Counted from the first letter of the stretch, positions 23,886-36,700 are shown. The stretch: 64,000 nt of DNA from Fallopia convolvulus (GCA_964016875.1 OZ024721.1:7817001-7881000); one strand, 5' to 3'. Made by a program: numbers and translations. The notes: generated from the sequence alone by a model not told the origin.

Positions 23886-24814
23886 CTTTTCACTAGCATA
23901 ATAAATAAAATCAGAAGTGGAAAGTGGGCATAAAAAATTCAGAAAGTAAGCTATAAAGGAGAAAAAGACGCTAGTAGACTAGTTTCAAATATCAATTCCA
24001 AAAATATAACCTTATATTAGTATTTTTTCGAAAATAACCTATTACATAAAATTGGACAGAATTACCCCTATAATAACTAACATCCAATATACATATCTAA
24101 CGAAAACCTCCATTTTCACGATTCTCTTTCCAGCCTACCATCCGCCACTCCTCAATCTTGCCGGAAACTACCATCCTCCACCACCGTGCCGGCATCCAGT
24201 CCTGTACGATCCTCCACCACTCCGGCGGCCAGCCCCGTGCAATCCTCCACCTCGTCGCCGTACAGCCCCGGCCTGTACGTTAACGCATTTAAAAGAGCCA
24301 GAGTCGGTTATCGTACTGTGCAATTGGGTTTTTAAGTCAACAATTTCAATTTGTTAATTAGCAAGTTTTGTAGATCTTGCTGGTTTGTTTAGTTTATCAA
24401 TGCAAATGCTAATTGTTCTGTTTGGTGGTAATTGTTACATTAACTTTTATAGTGTAATTGTTACATTAATTTATTATAGTGTGATTTTGTGACATAAATT
24501 AATGTAAAATAATTCTTATAGGTTAAATATTGTTACATAGAAGTTGTTACATAAATTTTATGTAGATAATTTTATATAATTAATTAGTGTAAGGCAATTT
24601 TGTTACATTAATTAAAATAGAATAACTCTTGTAGGTTAAATATTATTACATAAATTGTAGGGTAGGTAGGTAATTTTGTGTAAATTAATAATTTCTGTAA
24701 TTTAATTTTGTTACACTAATTAGATTAAAAAAATTAATCTAAAAGAATTTATGTAACAAAAAAATCTACATGATTTCGTGTAACAAAATACATGATTTAG
24801 ATTACGTAAAACGG
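23886..24814. other. No gene; CCNCC-rich patch then TTACATTAA-rich DNA
   Basis: A GC-rich patch (24120-24290) made of repeated CCACC/CCGGC words gives a proline-rich ORF that looks accidental. From 24390 on, AT-rich DNA repeats words such as TTGTTACAT. Confidence 0.5.
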
Positions 24815-24987
24815 TTTTTCTATCCTATGCCTTTAGGGTAAGAGTACTAGTTATAGAAACTAAAACCCTACATGAAAATTAATAAACCCTAAGAAAATAA
24901 TCAAAATAATTCCAAATAATAAAATTCAACAAATAATTTCCATTTTAAGTCTTTTAACCTATGCCCTTGGGGCATAGGATAGAAAAA
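24815..24987. mobile_element. Small MITE, copy 1 of a palindromic-end family
   Basis: Ends TTTTTCTATCCTATGCC and GGCATAGGATAGAAAAA are inverted copies. Each end also carries a near-palindrome (GCCTTTAGGG and GCCCTTGGGGC). A related element is at 38955-39124. Confidence 0.6.
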
Positions 24988-25004
24988 TCGTACATAAAAT
25001 TAGC

Positions 25005-25245
25005 CTAAACGAATTATGTAACAAAATATGCCAACATGATTTCGTATACCAAAATACATAAATTAGATTACACAAATTAACCTAAACGAATTTATGTAAC
25101 AAAAAAACCTACATGATTTCGTGTAGCAAAATACATGAATTAGATTACACAAAATTAACCTAAACGAATTTATGTAACAAAAAAACCTACATGGTTTCGT
25201 GTAACAAAATACATGAATTAGATTACATAAAATATGGTTGTTAAA
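25005..25245. repeat. Tandem ~76-bp repeats
   Basis: About three units contain CCTAAACGAATTTATGTAAC, then CCTACATGATTTCGTGTA and ACATGAATTAGATTACA. A further diverged unit is near 24745-24800. Confidence 0.8.
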
Positions 25246-25319
25246 TAAAATCAAGATAGTTACACTAATTAGTTTATTTACACTAATAATTAGTATCAAT
25301 AATTTGGTTATATAATTTT

Positions 25320-25735
25320 GCTACATTAATTTAGGATTAGTGTATTTGTCTACATTAACTCTTTGTTACATAAATTTTGTTACACTAATTAGTTTATTTA
25401 CACTAATGTAATTTGTTAGATAAATTTAGAATTAGTGTATTAGTCTACATGAATTTTTTGTTACACTAATTAGTTTATTTACACTAATTTTGTTACATAA
25501 ATTTAGAATTATTGTATTAGTCTACATGATTTTTTTTGTTACACTAATTAGTATATTTACACTAATTTTGTTACATAAATTTGGAATTACTGTATTAGTG
25601 TACATGAATTTTTTTGTTACACTAATTTTGTTACATAAATTTAGAATTAGTGTATTAGCAGCCTACATGAATTTTTTGTTAGATAAATTTTGTTACAATA
25701 ATTTGTTTATTCACACGTACTAATTTTGTTAGATA
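25320..25735. repeat. Tandem ~75-85-bp repeats, partly inverted to the previous array
   Basis: Four to five units contain GTTACACTAATTAGTTTAT, then TTTACACTAATTTTGTTACA and TAGTGTATTAGTCTACATGA. The words GTTACA and ACATGA also occur inverted in the preceding array. 25736-26071 is AT-rich with no gene. Confidence 0.8.
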
Positions 25736-27148
25736 ACTTGCATAAGATTGAATCCCATACTCTTAGAGAAAAACGAGTGTTAATTTAATATTATTCTTAC
25801 ATTAATTTTATATACACATGAATTTTAATATAAAATCCTACGTGATCAACAAGTCGAAAGGATAATTATAGATGATTAAAAACAACTACACTAAATACCG
25901 GCCAATACATCATACATGACTCTTATGTACATGTTTTTCATGTAAACAGATTCTATGTATTTCATGTAAACAGATTCTACTTTATAATTCAAGTTCGTAC
26001 AATTATTGAGATAAAATTTATGTTTATATTAAATTTGTACACTAACCGTTTTTTAAGTTTTTAATAACCAAGAGTCACGTTCGGATGGATACTATTGCTA
26101 CAGTGAAAACTGTGAGCAATTTTGGAGCATCCGATCATCAACATGAACGGCCCAGATTATAACGTTATTTTTCAATAAAAAAGAAAAGAAATGGGGGCTG
26201 ATTATTTTTAGATGGCATGAAAGGTAATTATAGTGTAATTTCACGCGTGGGACAAAAATACCCTCAACCTAAAAATCTGACCTAAACGCCTCTCTCTCTC
26301 TCGCTTTACTCAAATCTGATTTTCTCCATAACCAAAACCTCTTCAGATGAGAAAGTGTTCTAGATCCAACACCAAAACGACACTATTAATTCGAAATTTC
26401 ATCTTCTAGCTTACATAAAGTCATCAATTTTGCTTCATAAATTGGATTTCAATTCATAGAATCCATGGAGAAACCACCACAAAAAAGGTATGTATAAATA
26501 AATTTTCTAGGGTTTGATTTCGATTTTTGAGGGTTCTAAGATTTGTTTTTGTGTATTAGAAATGTTTATTGATCTTTAATGGGTGTTTATGGTTGATTTG
26601 ATGGGTTTTTGTATTTTATTGTGTTTATTATTTAGGCTCGAAATTTCTCGATCGGGTTCGCGTTCTCTGATTTTATGGTTCGGAATATTTAATTTATAGA
26701 TTCAAAATATTGAGTATGAATGTTCATAGTCAAACAGAACTTGCCTTGTTGTGATAGGGGTAGTTGCATTCATTCTCACCATGGAATTTCATGATTTGTT
26801 ACTTATTTGCGTCAATTTTGGTTTTTAATGGGAGAGTGAGCCCGAAAACCATGAAACATGACCCTTATTTTCTTCAATGTTGATTTGGAGGGGGCAAGGC
26901 ATTTGCACATCTTTCTTCCTTTTTTTTTTTGAAAAACATTGGCACTTAATTGACAATTACTTGTAGAAATCTATATAGTTAATACTTTCCAAGTAGTAGT
27001 ATTGGAGAATATTAAATTGATTATATGTTGCCACTGTTGAAGTTGTCTAATATAGTCTTCTTGGGAGAAATCCCAATGTAATTTAGTCTATATCTTGTTG
27101 AATCAGTGGGAAATGTGCATTTGACACTTGAGAAATAGTATATTCGGT

Positions 27149-27218
27149 AGCCTATTAGTTCAAATGGTAGAGCAATGTGCATATGCACATAGATGTGGGT
27201 TCAAATCCCACATAGGCT
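27149..27218 (+). other. tRNA-like sequence 1 (palindromic anticodon arm)
   Basis: Seven-base ends AGCCTAT and ATAGGCT pair as an acceptor stem. There is a D-arm with TAGTTCAAATGG (A-box-like), and a perfect T-arm GTGGG-TTCAAAT-CCCAC that contains a B-box. Where a 5-bp stem and 7-base anticodon loop should be, there is TGTGCATATGCACA. It is therefore unlikely to be a working tRNA. Confidence 0.65.
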
Positions 27219-27566
27219 AATTCTTAATACGATCGTGTCTTTTTGCTCGTATTGGTTGTTCTTTTGGTTCATGACTTTTTAAGGTAAGGTTCATAATATT
27301 TCTTCTTATGGTTCATAAATTTTGTTCAATATTTTTTGTTATAACAATTGTTCTTTTGGTTCATGTTTGAATAACCTTAGGTTCATCAAAGTTCATCTTA
27401 TGGTTCATGTCTTTAATTTCATGCTAGTTATTATTTTCTTTCATGATTTTTGGTTCATGATACTTGTTCTTTCAGTTCATGTTTTTGTAAGCTAGGTTCA
27501 TAGTAATTCTTATGGTTCATGACTTTTGATTCTTAGTAGTTTATCATATATTTGACGTCATTTGGT

Positions 27567-27636
27567 AGCCTATTAGCTCAAATGGTAGAGCAACGTGCAT
27601 GTGCACATAGATGTGGGTTCAAATCCCACATAGGCT
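27567..27636 (+). other. tRNA-like sequence 2
   Basis: Same plan as copy 1, 418 bases downstream and nearly identical. The A-box is TAGCTCAAATGG and the anticodon arm is replaced by CGTGCATGTGCACA. Confidence 0.65.
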
Positions 27637-28284
27637 AACTCTTCGTACGGTTTATGTCTTTTGGTTGATGGTAGTTCTTTTTTGGTCCATGTTTTTATAT
27701 GCTTAGGTTCATGATAGTTTATCGTATAACTCATGTCTTTTAAGTCATATTCTAATTGTTATTTTGATTCACATCTTTTGGTTCATGATATTTGTTCATT
27801 TGGTTCATATTTTTATAAAATCAAGTTCATATATAATATATAATCTCACAATCCATGACATTAAGTTCATAAAAGTTGGTCTATTGGTTCATGTTCTTAC
27901 ATGTTTAGGTTTCTAACAATTGTCAATAAGGTTCATTTAATATAATTCATAATACTTGTTAATTTGTGTCAGGTATTCATAGATGGTATTCTGCTGGTTC
28001 ATGTCTTTATACAGTTAAGTTCATCACAATTGTCAATAAAGTTCATTAAATCTAATTCATAATACTTATTGTTTTTATCACATAATCTAGTACATACATC
28101 GTATTTTGTGGGTTCATGTCTTTATACGATTAGGTTCATAACAATTATCAATAAAGTTCACGGAATTTAATTCATAATACTTCGTACGTGTGTCATGTAT
28201 TCTTGTTCACAAATGGTATGAGTTTAAAATTTGGTATGCTAGGTTCATTATTTATGAAAAAATAGGAAAAAAATGATCTATACT

Positions 28285-28420
28285 CTAAGTTGAACATTTG
28301 GGCATTTTGTCGAACACATGGTGGGCGGTTAGATGTGCATTGGTCATCAACCTTTGTTTTCAATCAAAAACTTGAAATTGTAAAGCAAAAACAGTCACAA
28401 TCTTCATAGGTTTGATTCTA
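28285..28420 (-). pseudogene. PPR-like fragment in E3
   Basis: The minus strand encodes AHHVFDKMPKCST then a stop, which fits the V-F-D-K-M-P signature of plant pentatricopeptide repeats. The surrounding DNA is homologous to 31380-31568 in E4, in the opposite orientation. It is a scrap, with no neighbouring repeats readable. Confidence 0.5.
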
Positions 28421-28854
28421 ATCAACAAAATCAGTCCAAAACACACAAAAACATGTAATCGAAGTACCAAGCTCCAATATTTGAAAAAAAACCCCAAATG
28501 TGAACTTGAAACCATAGAAAAGAGATCTATAGCAAAATCAATGAAGAGAGAACATAAATTTGGGTCGAAATCAACAAAAAAAGGTGAACCAAATTAGAAG
28601 AAGCAAAGATGCAACAAGAATTGAAAAGATACGTTCGAAATAGGCGAATGAAACCCCAAGTTGAATAGGAAGAAGAAGAACTTGTACAGGCTGCATCTTG
28701 TGTTTTAATTTAATGGGTGAAAGACGAAAATGCCCCTCCGTGTATATAAAATCACTTAACGCGTATATACATCTGAGCCATTAAAATACATTGATTGAAC
28801 GGCTCACACATGCTCGCATAAAGCACTGCACCTGATCGTGATTCTAGTAACCAA

Positions 28855-30130
28855 ATCAATTTCAATAAGGAGTAACAAGTTTGTATAACCGTGAATTTAG
28901 TGGAACCACCGATTTTACGGAAACAAGCAGGAAAGAGAGTATGTACTTATCTATTAGAATTACTAGGTTTTTCTATTAATTAGTATTTAGGGGTAGTTTA
29001 GTATTTTAAAATAAAAAGTGTAGTTTTAGAAAGAATATAAGGGTGGGGCATATTGTTGGAATAAATAATTAAAAGTAGGCTTATTATGGTATTCTTGTCT
29101 ATATATAAAGGGCCCAGTTTGGAGTTAGAAAAGTAGTATTTTCAAATTGGACTCTTCATAAGTGTGTTTTTTTTTTTGGTAAAGCTTCATAACGTGTGTT
29201 TAATACAATGTCACTTGTCAGTTGTCACAAGTCAAGTCTCTGTTCTCCCTCGTAGAAAAGGTCTCCTAATGTAATTACCATGGCGTTCAGATTCTAAAAA
29301 TAATTGATATGAATTAAAACCATCACTTATTCACTTATAAAAGGTTTACGTTATAAAAAATGATGGGGCTGACATCGAGATGAATTTCCAGAATCGAATA
29401 AGTGTTTCTAACTGCTAATTTTACTAATTGACTGAAAACGTGTATTGTGAATCACACAAATCTGTCACTACTATTCTTTCCTTTTTGCAATTTCCTAACA
29501 AATCAAGATATCTCACCAAATATTTACAATTTCCTAGAAACTAAGATATTATAATTATTTTTTCCTTTTTGCTTTGGACCAACTACCACCATTCTTCCCT
29601 TCTTCCAACGAGATCCAAAATGAATTAAAAACTAAAAGAGATCCAAAGTGGAAATAGAATGCTCCAAACTCACAAACAAGAACAATAAACCCTAGGTATT
29701 TTTCTAATAATGCATAATTATCTCCAAAAATTGTCTAAAAAATATTTATAATACAAGGCTAAAAATATTCTAAAATACATCATAAAAGATACCCCGGCCA
29801 TGACGCAAGAAAATCTGATTCGGTCCCTCCATAGAATGTCACGACCGTGATCGGCTGCCACGCCACTGTCACAACCGTGACCACGTTAGTCACGACCATG
29901 ACCAACACTTGGTCAAATTCTGGCTTCTTGGCTGGTCGTGATGGTGCCTCGACCCTTGTCACTAGCACCCATTTAGCCTCATATTATATCTTTGTCTTGT
30001 GAACATCCTTGAAGGCTCGTTTCTCCTCTCCTTGACAATAAGAGGTTGTGGGCCTTGTGGCGGAAGTATCAAGACTATGGCGGATGAATGGAGAATCGGA
30101 GAAGAAGATACATGTATCTCCTAAAATCTA
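28855..30130. other. No gene seen
   Basis: AT-rich DNA. A patch at 29785-29960 repeats GTCACGACC/GGTCGTGA words on both strands and gives only an accidental ORF. Confidence 0.5.
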
Positions 30131-30588
30131 TAATTACATATTATAGTTGTATTTTTTTGAGCCACCATATTGATTTTGGTCCCGTTTTATTTATAAAAAA
30201 TTAATTTTTATTTATATTAATTTAGCTTTTCCAAATAAATTTCTTTCTATCTATTTATGTGGAAAAAATTTAAATTCGAATTTTAATTAAAAATAATGAA
30301 AAACTATTGTATCTTTATCTTTTTATCTAATCTATCTATCTATAACCATATATTAAAGTTGTACCTTTTCGAGCCACCACGTTGACTCTAGCCCCACCTT
30401 ATATTTAAAAATTAATTTTTATCCATATTAATTTATCCTTTTCAATTAAATTCTTTTCTATCTATTTATGCGAAAAGTAATTTTTAAATTTAAAATTTAA
30501 TTAAAATTGACAAAAATTATTCTAACTTTATACTTATCTATTTATGTAAAAGATTTATCTTAAATCAAATCTATAACTAGATTTGAGA
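30131..30588. repeat. Two tandem copies of a repeat also found at ~33995
   Basis: Blocks starting near 30136 and 30340 share ATATTAAAGTTGTACCTTT-type starts, GAGCCACCA, CCCCACCTTAT-type sequence, and CTATCTATTTATG ends. A third, more diverged copy starts at 33997. They resemble Helitron 5' ends, but 3' ends were not found for these two. Confidence 0.5.
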
Positions 30589-31379
30589 TCTAATGAGAAC
30601 AATTTTTATAGTGTAAAATGAGAACAAATATGGGCCCTTGGATTAGAGAAATCAAGGGTGTAGATAAAATACACTCCCTTAAGGGGTTTTTTAAATGAGA
30701 AGGGTAAAATCGTCATTTGTCCCATAAAAATAGAATTTCTCCTTCTTTCTTCATCCTTCCTCCTCCCTCCTTCCAACGTCCCCTCACTCCCCCGTTTTCA
30801 ATTTGATTTTCTTCTTTCTCCTCTCCATTTGCATGTTTTAATTGAATGTAGTGATCATTTTCGACCACATTTGAGTTATTTTCTTCATGAATCTAGATAT
30901 TTTTTGTGTTTAATAGAGTTTAAATGTCCAATTTGGGAGTTTTTTGAATTGGTGGTTTTCAATTTAGGGTTTTTTTTTTGATTTGGGGCTTGTTTTACCA
31001 TGAATTGTACAAATTAGATAACTTTATTGTGTTATTTAATTGATTATCTTGTCATTCTACTAATTTTGTTTGTGATTTCACCAATGTTAGAATCCAAGTC
31101 GAGTTTGATTATACGGGTTTCGTATGAACTGTCACTTGTATTTCCATGAACTGTCACTTGTATTTTCATGAACCACAAAATAAGATACAATTTTAGTTTT
31201 CTTTTCTTGGTTTTGTTAATTTGAGTTGTATGAATTTGTGCATATTTTTGTGTTTTTATATATGTTTTCATTTATTTGAAACTTTAATATTTTGTGATAT
31301 GATGCAATAAAGGAAAACCTTCTTGTTCTTACTTATTTAGGTTTTTTTGGTTGAATTTATGAGTGCACACCAAGTGTTT

Positions 31380-31568
31380 GATAAATTATTAGTTTCAATT
31401 GAAGATATTATAGAATTAGATTTGTTGATTTTACTCAAACCTATGAAGGTTATGTATGTTTTGCATTACAAATTTTATTTTTTTATTGAAAATAAAGGCT
31501 AATGGTAAATGGTAATCTAATAGGCCACCATGTGTTTGATAAAATGCCTAAATCGTCAACTTAGTGTT
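31380..31568 (+). pseudogene. PPR-like fragment in E4
   Basis: It encodes NGNLIGHHVFDKMPKSST and then a stop. It is alignable at DNA level with 28285-28420 of E3 (opposite strand), including the flanking CAAACCTATGAAG block. This indicates a common captured piece of a PPR gene. Confidence 0.5.
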
Positions 31569-32039
31569 TTAGAGCGATTTTTTTATCAATCGTTGTTATT
31601 ACTATTTTTATTCAAATTGTTTTATTTCCGTGTTTGTCTTTAAAAAGTCGTGAATTTGAACTCGTATCTTCATTATTTAGTGTTGGGAATTTATGAACCA
31701 TAAGGACAAAAATTATGAACCTATCACTTCAAAATTATGAACCCACACGATACCATTTATGAACTAGAACACATCACACAAATAATTAAATAACAAATAA
31801 TGTGAATTAAATTCATGAACATTATTGACAATTGTTATACTCCTAATTATATGAAGCAATAAACACATACAATACCATTTGTGAACTAGAATACATGATA
31901 AAAATATCAAATATAAATATGATGAATAAAATTATATGAACCCGATCATATAAAGACATGAAACAACAAAATACCTTTTATTAACTGTATTTTGACACAA
32001 AAATAACAAATCTTGTGAATTAAATTTCATGAACTTTTA

Positions 32040-32295
32040 TTTTTTTTTTATTTTTTTTTTTTTTTTGGTGGGCTGGGCCCTCGCCCAGTTCGACACTTTG
32101 TGCCTACGTCTGGACCGGAGTGTGGTTGGACCCCGTAAGGGGTGTTGCTCCTCCCAAGCCTCTCTGCTGCATCCACACCGCCAGAGAGTCTCGAACTCGA
32201 GACCTCTGGACAAATGCTTAAGCGACCTAGCGCCAATTACCACTATATACATGCTTAAGAGAGTCTCTGCTGCATCCACACCGCCAGTTCGACAC
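32040..32295 (-). mobile_element. tRNA-derived SINE with rearranged 5' end
   Basis: On the minus strand there is a B-box-like GAGTTCGAGAC and a body, ending in an A-rich tail (the poly-T at 32040-32066 on plus). The 15-base target duplication TTTCATGAACTTTTA lies at 32025-32039 and 32296-32310. At the 5' side, pieces of the body (CTGGCGGTGTGGATGCAGCA and GTGTCGAACTGG) occur a second time. It sits inside E4. Confidence 0.8.
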
Positions 32296-33303
32296 TTTCA
32301 TGAACTTTTATGACAATGGTTATGAACCTAACCATATACATACATGAACCACAAAATACTACAAGTGAAATAAGATAAATTGTATTATGAATTAAATTTC
32401 GTGAACCTTATAGACAATTGTTATGAACTTAACCCCTTAAAATCATGAACCAATAAATCAACTTTTATAAATTAAAAAGAATGAATCGTAACACAATATA
32501 TTATGAACCTATGCTTATAAAAACATTAACCAAAAGAGCAAATGTCATGAACTAAAATTACAACTAGTATGACTTAAAAGACATGAACTGTAAGATGAAC
32601 TATTATGAACCCGAACTTACAAAATCATGAACCGAAAGAAGAGTTATAATGAACCAAAATATATAAAGCGTTAAATAAGTTTATAAAACATGAATATAGG
32701 CTACAAAAATTTAATAGCTCTCGATTAAGCACTGGAAAGCAAGATTAGATACATAAAAGAGGTAAGTTTTACTATTGTGGGTCCAAAAAAGAACATACAG
32801 ATTTTGCATTAGTAAAGTGCATTAGTAAATTAATGATTTCCATAATAATATGGACCTGGCAAGCAATTTCTATAATTATTTCAAGAGGAATTACAAAAGC
32901 CGATTGTGCAGAGTGGTGCCTCTTGAACAGTCCACATATTACCTTTTATAATGTTAATTAACTACAAGCAAATGCCATTGTATTGCTAAGAGTCATCACA
33001 GTCACGTATGTTTAACAAACAAGATATCAAATTCAGTTGTCACAGACATTTGCACATGAGGCTATCAATATGAAAAATTGTATCCTTCTTCGTTATGTAT
33101 CAAACGATTCAAGAAGGAATTGGAGAGAAGAAACTTGCAGGCTGAGCGTTCGTAGTATCCAAATCTTTGGGAAAGAAAAAATGCAGATAATTGATGCTAA
33201 TACCAAATTTCTCAAATTTAAGGCATTGGGTAAGATTATAAAAGGGTGGGTTTCAAATCAAGAAAATAGATAGTAGCACTATATATTACAATGGTCGATA
33301 AAT

Positions 33304-33735
33304 TACCTTGACAGTGCTAATTGGATATCGCTCAATGTTCTTTGACCTAAATCTTCGATATCCTTTAACCTTATTTTCACCGTGGGAGGCACAAAATTGA
33401 CGACTAACGATATCGCCGGCGGGGGAGAAATTGACATGCGTCCGTAAGGCAATTATCTGGTGACTTGGCTTTCCTCCGCTTGAACGGACTCCACATTACT
33501 AACCTTCTTCTTCACTTTCCCCTTCTTCTCCGCCTCCCTCTTCTTAATCTTCTTTTCAATCTCCCTCTTGACGAAAACCCTTAACAACTCCTAAGCCTTG
33601 TTCTTGGTCTTCTTCTCGGCAAGATCGTCAGTGTCGGAGTCATCAGAAGGACGAGAACACTTCCTCTTCTTGGACTTGTTGAGATGCTCCCGATCCTTAA
33701 CCCTAATTTCGCCATTATCAGCGTCGTTAATGGCG
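33304..33735 (-). pseudogene. Captured host exon, charged coiled-coil protein
   Basis: One minus-strand frame reads for about 140 codons through a Lys/Arg/Asp-rich nuclear-type segment (SKKRKCSRPSDDSDTDD), a KREAEKK-type coiled coil and a less charged tail ending DIQLALS at a GTAATT donor. It is interrupted by TAG near 33591 and TAA near 33452. The parent gene is not recognised. Higher GC than its surroundings and its place at the end of a MULE fit gene capture (Pack-MULE). Confidence 0.5.
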
Positions 33736-36700
33736 GAAGGAGAAGAATGGGGACTTTTCTCATAGTTTTAGAGTTGATTTGGGCTTCTGCATTCGAGATG
33801 GATGGTTGGGGTATTTTTGCCCTTACATTAAAATTTTATCAAAATTACAATTAATGCCACTGCTCCAGTGCTCCCTATTATCTTATTTTCCCCCAAACCA
33901 ATATGTTTTAATCTCCACCATCTATTTTTCTAATCCAATGACTTATATATCTTCTCATTTTACACTATAAGCCAATATATCATTAGAACCCTACTCTCTA
34001 TAACTATATATTAAAACTATACCTTTTTGAGTCATCAAAACGATTTTGACCCCACTTCTTTCTAATGAAATCCGTTTTAACTATTTAAATTTATCTCTAA
34101 CATCAAGAAAATATCTATTTAGTATAACAATATGTTTTGAAAGCTTCCTTATACAAACATTTAAAATTAAAGATAAATTATTTTAAATATTTTAAAATAA
34201 ATATAAATTTTTTAGCATATATCTTTTGACGAATTTATTTATACATATATATTGATTTTCTTTTATAATTAAAAATTAATAATAAATTCATATCCATACT
34301 ACTATAAAATTTTGGAAAGGGAGCACTATCCGACCGTTCAAATTCATTGCAAAAATACAACGGTCATTACATATTCACCGTTCAAAATGATTACAATATC
34401 TAATAACGGGCTTAACTGACCATCCAATTTTAAACCCGCATCTAATTTAGCCGTTTGATCTAGGCCGGCGATTATTTGGGCCAATTGGCCCAATTCCGTT
34501 CTTATCTCTCCAGCCCTTCCCCTCTTCCATCTTCTGCTTTGCTCTGCTCTGATTGTGAAGGACATGGAGTGATTGAAGAGAGCGAAACGAAAAAGTGGCC
34601 GGTCACGATGGGGTTAAGGGTGGCGGCAAAGGCAAAGTGGTTGGTGGCCGATGAGGAATTCTCTTTCCTTTGTCTCTCACACCACCTCTTTGGTTGGGGA
34701 CGAGACGTGGTCAACTATGATGTCTTCCAGATTCTAAAATTGGGTAGATTTCAAAGACTCTCAACTAGAATCGGGTTCCAAATTGGTGGCCAACCTGGAA
34801 TTCAGTCAGGTAATTTTAATTTGATTTATATATGGTGATTTTCTAGGTGTAAGAGTTCATTTTTGGAAATCATGCTGGGAGTTGTGCTTGTTGATTTGGG
34901 AGTTTGTGGCTACTTTGAAATTTGAATCTGTTTTTGCTACTAGGGTTTAAATTTGGCCTCTTTTAATTGTTGATTTGAAGGAAAGAGTATTTATTTTCTT
35001 CTCCTTAACATAGAATAGTGACACCTTGAGATGCTCTCTCGCCTCACGCTGGTGGCGCTCACACCCATCGCCGATCACCGATCGCCCTGCCTTCATCTCC
35101 ATCACCTCTTGCCCTCTCGCTCGACGCTCGCCCTCTCGTGCCAACTTTGGAAAATTGCACATATGGCACTGTTATCACCAGATTCACCGCTTGTTGAAGT
35201 TCAAACGTCCCCTGGTATAAAACCATCTCTCGATTCTCATTTTTTGTCTTGAATTATAGAATTGCATGACTTCTTAATTCTTGTTCTTAATTGTTTACTT
35301 TTATGCCCTCTATTGTGTGCTTTGTTGTTTCGTTTCTTTAATTTGAGTTGATTTGATTTATGACCCATGCCACTTGGATTTGGATTAAAAAAATTCCTCT
35401 TCGCTTTAGATATGCATAGTGTATTTTGTGATTTTCTCTTGCATTATCAAGGGTTCACAAGAGGCTTTAGAATTGTGATTGTCAAGGGTTCACTCGTGAT
35501 AATACGCTATAATTCAAAGAGATCCAAACTACAGTCTTTTAGGTTATTTGTAAAACATTATTGCTATGAAACATAAAATAGCGGTCTTAATTTCCATGAC
35601 TGTCATGGTTGCTACAAGGCTGGTTTTATTGTGTAGTAGCCCTTTGGAAATACCTTCATTTGGAGAGCTCCATGCCTATTTGTTTTGCCATCAATTACTA
35701 TAATTGGGAGAGAGGTTCTTTGTTTGTTCCTACTATAAACTATCTCATCTTCTGCACTCTCATTAGCTTTTCTTTGGCCTTTTTATTTCACTCATATATT
35801 TTTTCTAATAAAATAAACCATTGATATAGGCTGAGAAGATAGTAATACATGTAAGCTAATTATCATCGTGACATTTCCTTTTTCCTTTGAAAGTGCCTAC
35901 CTTTCACTCCTTATATACCCCCTTTGTTCTCACCTACTTCCATATAGTTGTTCGATTCATTTGGGTGAGATGTTGGGAAAAATAATCTTGCCTTCTTTTT
36001 CTCTTACTCTAGAATATGGATACATTTATTATTGATTTTGAATAGCATCCTCTGATGGCCTGAGTTTTCATCTTCCTTGCAGATTACTATGTCGTGCTAA
36101 CCATCCTGCTTGCTTGTAGAGACGTACGGTTAGTACATTGTACACCTTCATGACTTTTTAGTTTCATTAACTTCGACACTACTTTTGAGTTTATCTTAGA
36201 TTATTAAAATTTAGGCTTCAACTTTCAGAATCCCCTGAAACTAAGGCATGGGCAACCAAGTGCTCTTTTTTTTAAAGCTTGATGTTTCATGCCTCATTCA
36301 TATTTGTTTGTTGTGTCTATATATAATGCTGAGGACCTTTCTATTCCATAAATTTACTCTTCTAACATTTATTGTACTTCTGGTATATAGTTGAGAAGAC
36401 AATTAATGTGAAAGCAAACACTTGTTCTTGCCTTTCTCCTCGATCAGAATCTTTGGGTTTGATATTTATTGTTTTTTTCAATAATTTATTGTTGTTGAAA
36501 TATTTCATAAGATTTTGAAATAACTCAGAAATTGGCTTCTTTTTGTGTTTGAATATATGCTTGGATTTGAGGAAGGTGTAATGGATGAAGTACACAGAAC
36601 TCATGAAGTCATTAAGTGAGTGATCAGCTAGCTTTTAATTTTATTCTATTTTAGTTGAATTTGCATTCTATTTCAGATATAGATCTACATGTGGTAGAAC

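Larger units (their letters stand above)
26072..28844 (+). mobile_element. MULE-like element E3, non-autonomous
   Basis: The ends GAGTCACG and CGTGATTC, with inner blocks (GGCCCAGATTATAACG and the complement of GGCTCAGATGTATATACG), form a terminal inverted repeat. Flanking decamers TAATAACCAA (26062-26071) and TAGTAACCAA (28845-28854) match at 9 of 10 positions, as a MULE-type target duplication. Inside are an ATG-led mini-exon with a GTATG donor (26465-26487), two tRNA-like sequences, a long zone rich in GGTTCATG, and a PPR-like fragment. No transposase is present. Confidence 0.75.
30589..33987 (+). mobile_element. MULE-like element E4, non-autonomous
   Basis: The left end TCTAATGAGAAC, then TATAGTGTAAAATGAGAA and TTGGATTAGA, recurs inverted at the right end (33905-33987). 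The block GAGAACAAATATGGGCC closely matches the TIR of family A. Interior landmarks are a PPR-like fragment, a zone rich in CATGAACC (the complement of the E3 word), a nested SINE and a captured exon at the right. No target duplication could be matched. Confidence 0.65.

Noticed and set aside
27149..27636. Two functional tRNA genes
   Set aside because: The anticodon arm cannot form a 5-bp stem with a 7-base loop, and no anticodon can be assigned.
30580..33996. A 9-bp target duplication around E4
   Set aside because: GATTTGAGA and ACCCTACTC do not match; the exact ends or flanks are uncertain.
34476..34838. 120-codon ORF as a host gene
   Set aside because: It begins inside the Helitron-like element, has no recognisable domain and runs into an apparent intron.
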